5,045 nt of DNA from Desulfobulbaceae bacterium UBA5123 (GTDB taxonomy: Bacteria > Desulfobacterota > Desulfobulbia > Desulfobulbales > UBA5123), in NCBI GenBank assembly GCA_002415465.1, contig DHYT01000138.1, forward strand, positions 928 to 5,972. The letters run 5' to 3'. Under the pieces are notes generated by a model. It was given only the letters and a program-made list of their open reading frames with translations, had not been told where the DNA came from and did no database searches. How positions within the stretch are numbered: the first letter of the stretch is position 1; every line of letters starts with the position of its first letter. Position numbers and translations under genes: made by a program. Below are positions 1-5,045 of the stretch, in pieces.

Positions 1-759
1 TGCCTGCCCGGCCACCCCACCCAGCACATGGGTGTTGTCGTCGCTTACCTCTCCCACCAGCACTTTTCCCCGCCAGGGGCACTCCTCGCAGGCGGCCGCT
101 GTTTTTCCAGCCGGCCATGGCTGGTCGAGGGGGCGAAAGAAAAGGTCTTCGGCGAGAGAAAGCGGCCGGTAAATCTTTTCGCGTACGAACCTGTCTAGCC
201 CCATGCCGCTCCTTTCGGCAACGATCCACCCCAGCAGCATAAAACCGAGATCGCTGTAAATTGCCTTGGCGCCGGGTGGCGCGGCCAGCGGTTCGGCGAG
301 GATCATCCGCCGCATCGCCGCAGCGCGCGTGGAAGCCCCTGTATCCTTGAGTTCCAGATAGTAGGGGCGGTGGGCGGCCAACCCGCTGCTGTGGCTGAGC
401 AACTGCCGCAGGGTGATGTACTTTTTGTCGGCTGGTACATCATGCCCCAGCAGGTGGGGCAGGGAGTCATCGAGAGTGAGACGTCCTTCTTCGTGCAGGG
501 CGAGAACGGCCAGGGTTGTGGCCAGGGGTTTGCTCAGGGAGGCAAGGTCGTAGCAGGTGTCCGCGGAGAGGGGAAGTGCCTCGGGAACTCGTTGCCGCTG
601 CCCGTAAAAGCCGTGCCAGGTGGTCCTGGCGGTGGGGGGGCCGCTGACAATGCCCACCGCCGCGCCGGGAAAGACTCCTTTGTTTACCCCTTCCGCAAGC
701 AACCGTGAGAGTTTCTCTGGCAGCTGCTGCGCGCTGTCCGGTCGGCCGTGTCTGGGCAC
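1..759 (-). CDS. Beta-lactamase-like serine hydrolase (class C / S12 family), C-terminus cut by window start
   Basis: A frame of 253 codons is open from GTG at 759-757 to base 1. Motifs are those of the class C beta-lactamase/penicillin-recognising fold. A CYDLASLSKPLATT segment carries the SxxK nucleophile and general base (Ser74, Lys77). LRQLLSHSSGL follows at about residues 117-127. IYSDLGFMLLG carries the second motif as Tyr168-Ser-Asp170. HVLGGVAGQA at the cut end matches the conserved stretch before the third (HTG/KTG) motif, which is missing only because the window ends. The family includes peptidases, esterases and beta-lactamases acting on D-amino-acid or ester substrates; the exact substrate cannot be read here. 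The first residues (VPRHGRPDSAQQL) show no signal peptide or membrane segment, unlike most periplasmic relatives. The start is fixed by the in-frame mreB stop TAG directly before the GTG. Expression is probably coupled to mreB. Confidence 0.93.
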   Translation of the reverse strand, partial: MPRHGRPDSAQQLPEKLSRLLAEGVNKGVFPGAAVGIVSGPPTARTTWHGFYGQRQRVPEALPLSADTCYDLASLSKPLATTLAVLALHEEGRLTLDDSLPHLLGHDVPADKKYITLRQLLSHSSGLAAHRPYYLELKDTGASTRAAAMRRMILAEPLAAPPGAKAIYSDLGFMLLGWIVAERSGMGLDRFVREKIYRPLSLAEDLFFRPLDQPWPAGKTAAACEECPWRGKVLVGEVSDDNTHVLGGVAGQA

Positions 760-1851
760 CTAGATAAAAACCTTTTTATAAAATTTTAGATTCTCAAGAA
801 TCTTTCCGGTGCCGTGAATCACCGTGGTCAACGGGTCTGCCGGCAGGTTGCAGCGGATATTGGTTTCCCGCTCGATGGCTTCCCCGAGACCCCGCAGCAT
901 GGCTCCGCCGCCGGTGAGGTAGATACCGTCTTCGGCGATATCGGTGACCATGTCCGGCGGTGTTTTATCCAGGGCGTCGCGAATGGCCTGGATAATTATG
1001 GCGACCGGTTCCTTGATCGCCTCCCTGATCTCGTCCGGGGTGATGTCCATCTTCATCGGGATGCTGGTCGCCGCATCCTTGCCGGAAACCATGAACGGTT
1101 TCAAACCCTGGATGGGCACGGCGGCTCCGGCGCCGATCTTGGCCTGTTCGGCGCTGTTTTCTCCCACCTCCATGGTGTGGGTTTTGCGGATGTGTACCTT
1201 CAACGCCTCGGTCATGGTATCGCCGCCGATCCGGATGTTATCGCTGTAGGCCACGGAGGAGAGGCTCAGCACGGCGATGTCGGTTATCCCGCCGCCGATG
1301 TTCACCACCATCTGGCCGCGATTCTTGTCTATGTCCAGGCCGGAGCCCACGGCGGCGGCGATGGGCTCTTCCACGAGGAAAAGGCGTCCTATGCCCGATT
1401 CCGAGGCCGCCTTCACCACGGCCTTCTCTTCAACCTTGGTAATCCCGGCCGGGACGCATACCACCGCCTTTGGTTTCAGAATGCTGCCCATCTTCTGAAC
1501 CCTGGAGAAAAATTCACGGATCATCGCCTGGGTTATCTCCATATCCTCGATCACCCCGCTGGCCAGGGGCTTGACCACCTTGATGTTGAGTGGTGTCCTG
1601 CCGATATAGCCCTTTGCCTCGCTGCCCACCGCCAACACTTCCATGGTGTGAACATCATAGGCCACCACCGACGGCTCCTGCAGGACCAACCCTACATCCT
1701 TCAGGTAAATCAAGGTGTTGGCGGTGCCAAGATCCATGGCCATGTTTTTGCAAAACAAACCCTTCCGGGGTGCGGAATTCTGTATTTCCGGTGACTTCTT
1801 TTTCTTTTTATACCGGTTGCCCGTTGCTCTCTTTCCGGAAAAGATACCCAT
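760..1851 (-). CDS. mreB: MreB-family bacterial actin, divergent paralogue
   Basis: This 363-residue actin-fold ATPase is of the family that forms membrane-bound filaments organising cell-wall synthesis. Visible motifs are phosphate-1 MDLGTANT (39-46), the conserved VPAGITKVEEKA stretch with Glu141 (133-144), EEPIAAAVG (161-169), phosphate-2 NIGGGITD (184-191), RIGGD (207-211) and adenosine-binding LTGGGAMLRGL (312-322). Typical MreB has DIGGGTTE at phosphate-2 and D at the position of Thr215 (GGDxMDEA), so this copy is divergent. About 25 extra N-terminal residues, with five consecutive lysines (15-19), precede the fold. ATG at 1851 is the first start codon after an in-frame TAA at 1935-1933; its ribosome site is weak (AGG 12 bases upstream). 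No mreC/mreD follows; a serine hydrolase does, with no gap. The family is certain; whether it is the main shape protein or a second copy is not, and I favour a second copy. Confidence 0.94.
   Translation of the reverse strand: MGIFSGKRATGNRYKKKKKSPEIQNSAPRKGLFCKNMAMDLGTANTLIYLKDVGLVLQEPSVVAYDVHTMEVLAVGSEAKGYIGRTPLNIKVVKPLASGVIEDMEITQAMIREFFSRVQKMGSILKPKAVVCVPAGITKVEEKAVVKAASESGIGRLFLVEEPIAAAVGSGLDIDKNRGQMVVNIGGGITDIAVLSLSSVAYSDNIRIGGDTMTEALKVHIRKTHTMEVGENSAEQAKIGAGAAVPIQGLKPFMVSGKDAATSIPMKMDITPDEIREAIKEPVAIIIQAIRDALDKTPPDMVTDIAEDGIYLTGGGAMLRGLGEAIERETNIRCNLPADPLTTVIHGTGKILENLKFYKKVFI
764..779 (-). promoter_or_regulatory. A/T-rich dyad holding the ribosome binding site of the serine hydrolase
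   Basis: On the minus strand ATAAAAA and TTTTTAT flank a central GG, a perfect dyad within the last codons of mreB. The only Shine-Dalgarno-like bases for the GTG at 759 (AAGG, 774-771, 11 bases before the start) lie at its centre. If the RNA folds, the site would be in the loop and upper stem, and ribosomes finishing mreB would open it. The stem is all A-U and therefore weak, so a regulatory role is an inference. Confidence 0.3.
788..803. repeat. Small inverted repeat within the mreB 3' end
   Basis: AGATTC and GAATCT form a perfect 6-base stem around a 4-base loop, nine bases from the A/T dyad at 764-779. It lies inside coding sequence (ILENL codons), and no U-run suited to termination follows on the minus strand. 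It may be chance, or it may add structure ahead of the downstream ribosome site. Confidence 0.3.
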
Positions 1852-2104
1852 GTCTATATTTAACCTGATGATTTTGTTGGTAAAAATGATATTTTTTCTT
1901 TCTTCAGCCAGCTTTCGGACGCCGCTGTGAAATTACCCCTTTTTCTTCAAAATATCCATAACCACAAACTTCCCTTTTTCATAAAAATTTTATTACGGAT
2001 CGGTGCCGCTCTTTTCCTTAAAATGATTGAATTTTTTGCCTTTTTGAACTATCTTTTGGGGTATATATGTATGCACCTGCCGTCTTTTAATAACTATTTA
2101 AAAT

Positions 2105-2121
2105 TATTGATTAAATCAATA
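2105..2121. promoter_or_regulatory. Perfect 17-base dyad, possible operator resembling an FNR/CRP box
   Basis: TATTGATT and AATCAATA are exact reverse complements around a single central A. The core reads TTGAT-TAA-ATCAA; the FNR-type consensus is TTGAT-N4-ATCAA, so half-sites match but the spacer is one base short. A one-base centre cannot form an RNA hairpin, which favours a dimeric DNA-binding protein over a terminator. It could control mreB, dnaN or origin firing. A symmetric site is clearly present; the identity of its binder is inferred. Confidence 0.45.
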
Positions 2122-2153
2122 TCAGGCAACATACCTGTAAAGAGTAATGTTCC

Positions 2154-2164
2154 GGTAAGTTACC
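2154..2164. repeat. Inverted repeat GGTAA-G-TTACC
   Basis: Five-base arms are exact reverse complements around one central base. It is the second of three closely spaced small inverted repeats just left of the DnaA-box-like cluster. It could be a protein binding site; function unknown. Confidence 0.35.
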
Positions 2165-2168
2165 CATC

Positions 2169-2183
2169 GGCAACATGTTTGCC
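2169..2183. repeat. Inverted repeat GGCAA-CATGT-TTGCC
   Basis: Five-base arms are exact reverse complements around a five-base spacer, beginning five bases after the GGTAA/TTACC repeat and ending four bases before the first DnaA-box-like 9-mer. Its left half, GGCAACAT, is also found at 2125-2132 inside another small inverted repeat (CAGG, seven bases, CCTG; 2123-2137). Confidence 0.35.
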
Positions 2184-2186
2184 CTG

Positions 2187-2229
2187 TTTGGATAAGATGT
2201 TGATAAGTTTCCGGCCCATTTTATCCGCA
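2187..2229. other. Cluster of three DnaA-box-like 9-mers
   Basis: Each 9-mer differs from TTATCCACA at one position: TTATCCAAA on the minus strand (2187-2195), TTATCAACA on the minus strand (2198-2206) and TTATCCGCA on the plus strand (2221-2229). Start-to-start distances are 11 and 23 bases, close to one and two helical turns. With equal base use about 0.1 such hits would be expected on both strands of the whole gap, so the cluster is unlikely to be chance, although A/T richness raises that figure. Weaker matches follow at 2248-2256 and 2296-2304. DnaA binding is inferred. Confidence 0.55.
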
Positions 2230-2250
2230 AGGTACAACAACACCCCATCT

Positions 2251-2350
2251 TGATAATTTATTTTATAAAATTGAATATTTAGATACTTTTTTAACATATC
2301 AACACCGTTAATAATAATAAGTTAACTTCATATAAAAAATACTTATTAAA
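2251..2350. other. A/T-rich block, candidate DNA unwinding element
   Basis: Only 14 of these 100 bases are G or C. The block begins 21 bases to the right of the last DnaA-box-like 9-mer, the usual side-by-side arrangement of box array and unwinding region in bacterial origins. It also contains a 10-base palindrome AAGTTAACTT (2319-2328) and an ATA/TAA triplet run (2308-2320). It must also hold the dnaN promoter, which alone could explain part of the A/T bias. Confidence 0.45.
2308..2336 (+). promoter_or_regulatory. Possible sigma-70 promoter of dnaN
   Basis: TTAATA (2308-2313, 4 of 6 bases of TTGACA) and TATAAA (2331-2336, 5 of 6 of TATAAT) are 17 bases apart. Transcription would begin near 2343, leaving a short leader that keeps the ribosome site at 2351. 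In such A/T-rich DNA other hexamer pairs can be found, so this is the best of several weak candidates. Confidence 0.35.
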
Positions 2351-2355
2351 AGAGG
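2351..2355 (+). promoter_or_regulatory. Ribosome binding site of dnaN
   Basis: AGAGG lies eight bases before ATG 2364 and 14 before the second in-frame ATG at 2370. The spacing selects the first ATG. No other ATG, GTG or TTG occurs in frame back to the stop TAA at 2292-2294. Confidence 0.65.
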
Positions 2356-2363
2356 CTCTCTGT

Positions 2364-3497
2364 ATGTCGATGATTATTAACGTTTCCCGCGTAGATTTTC
2401 TGGCAGCCCTTTCCTCTCTGCAAAACGTCACCGGCAAAAAGGGAACCATAGCCATACTGAGCAATGTCCTGGTGGAAACCAAAAACGACGCGGTCGCCAT
2501 TACGGGCACCGATCTCGAGGTGGGTATCCGCTACACCGTTCCCGCCGAGATATTGGCCGCGGGCTCCATCACCCTGCCTGCAAAAAAACTCTTCGAGATA
2601 GTGAGGGAATCAGGCGCCGATATTATCCATGTCGAATGCATGGATAACAACTGGGTAAGGATTACCGCAGACAGCAGCAGCTATAATCTCGCCGGCATGG
2701 AGGCGGACGAATTCCCCTCTTTCCCGGAATATAACGAGGCATCCCTTGTTAAAGTAGACGGCGCGTTGATCAATGACCTCATCGATAAAACCATCTTTGC
2801 GGTGGCTCCGGAAGGGGAGAGCCAATACAACCTGTCCGGGGTGCTGGTGGAAAAAGAGGTCAGGGACGGCGGCAAAAACTTTACCAGAATGGTTTCCACC
2901 GACGGACACCGTCTGTCCCTGATGGAAGTGGAACGCGGGGAAGAACTCGCCAATATGCACATCAAGCCCGCCACCCTCATCCCCAGGAAGGGGATAATGG
3001 AGATGCGAAAATTTTGTGAAGGACTGGATAGCGTAGCCGTTTCCTTCGAGGAGAAACAGGCGGTTTTGAAATCCGATCAGGCGCTGCTCATTATCCGGCT
3101 GATGAACGGCGATTTCCCGGATTACCGGAATATTTTGAAGGGCAATGCCGACGATAAATTCATCGAGATAGACAGAACGGCGCTCCTTAATTCCATGAAA
3201 AGAATGAACCTCTTCACCGAAGATCGCTATAATGCCGTAAAATTTCACATGGAAAACAACAAGTTAACCCTTACCTCGCAGAATATGGATATCGGCAACG
3301 CCCGCGATGAGATGAACATCGTCTATAACGGCGAAAAGATGTCCTTGGGGTTTAACGGCAAGTATTTCGTCGATGTGCTGCAGGTTCTCAAAAGCGGCAA
3401 GGTTAAGGTTTTTATAAGCTCCACCGAAACCCCCTGCCTGATAAGGGCGGAAGAAGAACCGGGCTTTGTCAGCCTGATCATGCCGATGAAATTATAG
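2364..3497 (+). CDS. dnaN: DNA polymerase III beta subunit (sliding clamp)
   Basis: This complete 377-residue protein is close to the usual length of about 366 residues. DnaN dimerises into a ring around DNA and tethers polymerase III, and it binds other repair and replication partners through its hydrophobic pocket. Family marks are ILSNVLVE (31-38), ITGTDLEVGI (46-55), the highly conserved STDGHRLSL (178-186), MNGDFPDYRNI (247-257), the third-domain NGKYFVDVLQVL (331-342) and the C-terminal MPMKL, whose family equivalent (MPMRL) lines the partner-binding pocket. Three tandem clamp domains fill the length. The segment before STDGHRL (about 162-176, with RDGGKN) looks slightly longer than usual, and the family's TLPIL is TIAIL here. 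The gene lies 55 bases upstream of gyrB on the same strand, where recF often sits, and no terminator separates them, so co-transcription with gyrB is likely. Confidence 0.97.
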   Translation: MSMIINVSRVDFLAALSSLQNVTGKKGTIAILSNVLVETKNDAVAITGTDLEVGIRYTVPAEILAAGSITLPAKKLFEIVRESGADIIHVECMDNNWVRITADSSSYNLAGMEADEFPSFPEYNEASLVKVDGALINDLIDKTIFAVAPEGESQYNLSGVLVEKEVRDGGKNFTRMVSTDGHRLSLMEVERGEELANMHIKPATLIPRKGIMEMRKFCEGLDSVAVSFEEKQAVLKSDQALLIIRLMNGDFPDYRNILKGNADDKFIEIDRTALLNSMKRMNLFTEDRYNAVKFHMENNKLTLTSQNMDIGNARDEMNIVYNGEKMSLGFNGKYFVDVLQVLKSGKVKVFISSTETPCLIRAEEEPGFVSLIMPMKL

Positions 3498-3540
3498 GAA
3501 ACAATCGTCCTTTTTCTCCATGTAACCAATTACTCTCAAA

Positions 3541-3545
3541 AAGGA
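3541..3545 (+). promoter_or_regulatory. Ribosome binding site of gyrB, decides a GTG start
   Basis: AAGGA lies seven bases before GTG 3553. An in-frame TAA at 3550-3552 directly precedes the GTG, so no earlier start is possible. The first in-frame ATG is codon 28, already inside the conserved KRPSMYIG motif, so it would remove essential sequence. Confidence 0.85.
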
Positions 3546-3552
3546 AAAATAA

Positions 3553-5045
3553 GTGACTGAAGAAAATAAAGGCTACGGCGCGGAACAGATCAAGGTTCTT
3601 TCCGGCCTGGAAGGCGTACGCAAACGACCGTCGATGTATATAGGCAACACCGGCGAGGAAGGCTTGCACCATCTGATCTACGAGGTGGTGGATAACTCCA
3701 TCGACGAAGCGCTGGCCGGGTATTGCACGGCCATCAAGGTCAACTTCCACGAAAACGGCAGCGTCTCGGTGGAGGATAACGGACGCGGCATTCCGGTGGA
3801 TATCCATCCCACCGAGGGGGTGTCCGCCCTTGAACTGGTCATGGGCACCCTGCACGCCGGCGGCAAGTTCGACCACTCAACCTACAAGGTATCCGGCGGT
3901 CTGCACGGGGTAGGCGTTTCGGTGGTGAATGCGCTCAGCCAATGGACGGTGGCCGAGGTCAAGCGGGACGGCAAGGTTCACCGCCAGCGGTACGAAAAGG
4001 GCATCAAGCAAGGCGACGTGGAGGTGATCGGCGAAACGGAGCTGAACGGCACCAAGATCACCTTTCTGCCCGATCCCTCCATCTTCACCGAAACCACCAC
4101 CTTCATCTACGAGATCATCCAGAACCGCTTGCGGGAACTGGCGTTCCTCAACCGCGACGTCAAGATCCTCCTCAAGGATGAGCGGAGCGGCGCCGAGGAT
4201 GAGTTTCACTGCAAGGGCGGGCTGGTCGAGTACGTGGAGTACCTGAACCGGAAACGGACGGCCATCAACGCCGAGCCGATCTTCTTTGCCGGCGAGAAGG
4301 ACAACGTTCAGGTGGATATCTGTTTCCAGTACTTCGACGGCTACTCGGAACGGCTCTTTTCCTACGTCAACAATATCTACACCAAGGAAGGCGGCACCCA
4401 TGTCACCGGCTTCAGGGGGGCGCTGACCCGCTGTATCAACCGCTACGCCAGCGACGACGTGGTGCCCAAGAACATGAAGGAAAAACTCGGCGGCGACGAC
4501 GTCCGCGAAGGGCTTACCTGCGTGGTCTCGGTGCGGGTGCCCAATCCGCAGTTCGAGGGTCAGACCAAGACCAAGCTCGGCAACTCCGAGGTCCGTTCCA
4601 TCGTCGAGTCGATCTGCAACGACAAGCTCTCCGTCTACCTTGAACAGAACCCCATCGAGGCCAAGAAGCTGTTGATGAAGGTGGTGGATGCGGCCAGGGC
4701 CAGGGAGGCGGCCCGCCGCGCCAAGGACCTCTCCCGCAAGAAGGGCGGCGGCATCGATCTCCTGATGGCCGGCAAGCTGGCCGAGTGCCAGACGAAGAAG
4801 CCGGAAGAACGCGAGATATTCATCGTGGAGGGCGATTCGGCCGGCGGCAGCGCCAAGCAAGGCCGCGACCGGGTATTTCAAGCCATCCTGCCCCTGCGCG
4901 GCAAGATCATGAATGTCGAAAAGGCCCGTTTCGACAAGATCCTTTCCAGCGAGGAGATCAAACAGGTCATTGCCGCCCTGGGCACCGGCATCGGCAAGGA
5001 TGAGTTCGATCTTGAAAAACTCCGCTACCACAAGATCATCATCAT
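3553..5045 (+). CDS. gyrB: DNA gyrase subunit B, C-terminus cut by window end
   Basis: The window holds 497 codons of GyrB, the ATPase subunit that drives negative supercoiling by the GyrA2B2 complex. The GHKL ATPase domain (about 1-220) shows KRPSMYIG (24-31), EVVDNSIDEA with Glu44 and Asn48, DNGRGIPVD (75-83), LHAGGKFD with Lys105 and the ATP lid GGLHGVGVS (115-123). The transducer domain ends with QTKTKLG (337-343), carrying the ATP-contacting lysine Lys339. The TOPRIM domain begins at FIVEGDSAGGSAKQGRDR (423-440), with Glu426 as the metal-binding glutamate, followed by PLRGKIMNVEKA. The second TOPRIM acidic motif (DxD) lies just beyond the cut. Numbering runs two ahead of E. coli; Arg449 replaces E. 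coli Lys447, as in many other bacteria. It sits directly after dnaN, with no recF and no terminator between them. Confidence 0.98.
   Translation, partial: MTEENKGYGAEQIKVLSGLEGVRKRPSMYIGNTGEEGLHHLIYEVVDNSIDEALAGYCTAIKVNFHENGSVSVEDNGRGIPVDIHPTEGVSALELVMGTLHAGGKFDHSTYKVSGGLHGVGVSVVNALSQWTVAEVKRDGKVHRQRYEKGIKQGDVEVIGETELNGTKITFLPDPSIFTETTTFIYEIIQNRLRELAFLNRDVKILLKDERSGAEDEFHCKGGLVEYVEYLNRKRTAINAEPIFFAGEKDNVQVDICFQYFDGYSERLFSYVNNIYTKEGGTHVTGFRGALTRCINRYASDDVVPKNMKEKLGGDDVREGLTCVVSVRVPNPQFEGQTKTKLGNSEVRSIVESICNDKLSVYLEQNPIEAKKLLMKVVDAARAREAARRAKDLSRKKGGGIDLLMAGKLAECQTKKPEEREIFIVEGDSAGGSAKQGRDRVFQAILPLRGKIMNVEKARFDKILSSEEIKQVIAALGTGIGKDEFDLEKLRYHKIII

Larger units (their letters stand above)
1852..2363. 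other. Non-coding divergent gap between mreB and dnaN; putative chromosomal origin (oriC)
   Basis: The 512 bases between two diverging genes are A/T-rich and hold no credible gene. From left to right they contain a featureless pyrimidine-rich part (about 1870-2060), an alternating purine-pyrimidine tract (2061-2076), a 17-base perfect dyad (2105-2121), three smaller inverted repeats (2123-2137, 2154-2164, 2169-2183), three DnaA-box-like 9-mers (2187-2229) and a strongly A/T-rich block up to the dnaN ribosome site. Origins are commonly next to dnaN, and the gene orientation fits bidirectional forks leaving from here. Exact TTATCCACA boxes are absent and dnaA is not adjacent, so this is a candidate. 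A mreB promoter must also lie here, but I could not pick one with confidence. Confidence 0.55.

Noticed and set aside
370..708. Plus-strand open frame of 112 codons
   Set aside because: It is antisense to the serine hydrolase, whose SxxK motif is encoded on the other strand in the same bases.
814..1794. Plus-strand open frame of 326 codons
   Set aside because: It is wholly antisense to mreB, is rich in His, Gly and Asp, as mirror frames of G/C-rich genes are, and shows no recognisable motif.
1933..1959. Minus-strand mini-ORF (MDILKKKG) ahead of mreB, possible leader peptide
   Set aside because: It has only eight codons, no convincing ribosome site, and no attenuator-like hairpin between it and mreB.
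1927..2253. Plus-strand open frame of 108 codons across the mreB-dnaN gap, starting with GTG
   Set aside because: No ribosome site precedes it, the composition (Phe, Leu, Ile, Asn, Lys) is what A/T-rich non-coding DNA yields, and it covers the inverted repeats and DnaA-box-like sites.
2296..2321. ATATCAACA, then CCG, then ATA/TAA triplets, resembling the box, GC cluster and DnaA-trio layout of known unwinding systems
   Set aside because: Triplets match the 3'-AAT pattern only on the strand and direction facing away from the left-hand boxes, and the adjoining 9-mer has two mismatches, so the geometry does not fit.
3496..3515. AGGA...TCCT followed by a T-run after dnaN, possible terminator
   Set aside because: The stem is only four bases with an eight-base loop and is too weak for intrinsic termination; dnaN and gyrB more likely share a transcript.
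4897..4899. Arg449 in GyrB at the position of E. coli Lys447, a quinolone-resistance site
   Set aside because: PLRGK is a common natural form in many bacteria, so it is no evidence of acquired resistance.
3877..5031. Minus-strand open frame of 384 codons
   Set aside because: It is antisense to gyrB; the Leu/Asp/Gly/Val-rich composition is a mirror effect of the gyrB codons, and every gyrB motif is intact on the plus strand.

Overview
The window is a chromosomal replication-origin neighbourhood from a Gram-negative-type bacterium. Four genes are present, in two diverging pairs around a non-coding gap of 512 bases. To the left, on the minus strand, lie an MreB-family actin homologue (760-1851) and a beta-lactamase-like serine hydrolase (759 to beyond base 1). 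To the right, on the plus strand, lie dnaN (2364-3497, DNA polymerase III beta clamp) and gyrB (3553 to beyond base 5045). Both outer genes are cut by the window ends. The hydrolase and gyrB both start with GTG.

The gap at 1852-2363 has the parts expected of an origin. Three 9-mers, each one mismatch from the DnaA box TTATCCACA, lie within 43 bases (2187-2229). Directly to their right is a 100-base stretch that is 86% A+T (2251-2350). To their left is a series of inverted repeats, including a perfect 17-base dyad at 2105-2121 that resembles an FNR/CRP half-site pair. Genes diverge from this gap, so a fork leaving it in either direction would copy every gene here as leading strand. dnaA itself is not in the window, so an oriC call is an inference.

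Two features of layout stand out. The common dnaA-dnaN-recF-gyrB order is altered: the gene immediately upstream of dnaN is a divergent mreB rather than dnaA, and only 55 bases separate dnaN from gyrB, so recF is absent there. A dnaN-gyrB junction without recF is known from some sulfate-reducing Desulfobacterota, and the protein flavour fits that group, but the taxonomic guess is tentative. Second, the mreB is not followed by mreC/mreD. It abuts the serine hydrolase with zero spacing (TAG then GTG, same frame), and it has a lysine-rich N-terminal extension and a changed phosphate-2 motif (NIGGGI in place of DIGGGT). It looks like a secondary, specialised MreB paralogue paired with a penicillin-recognising-type enzyme.

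In function, dnaN and gyrB supply the sliding clamp and the supercoiling activity for replication. The mreB/hydrolase pair probably acts in cell shape or cell-wall metabolism. I found no mobile element, CRISPR array, rRNA or tRNA.
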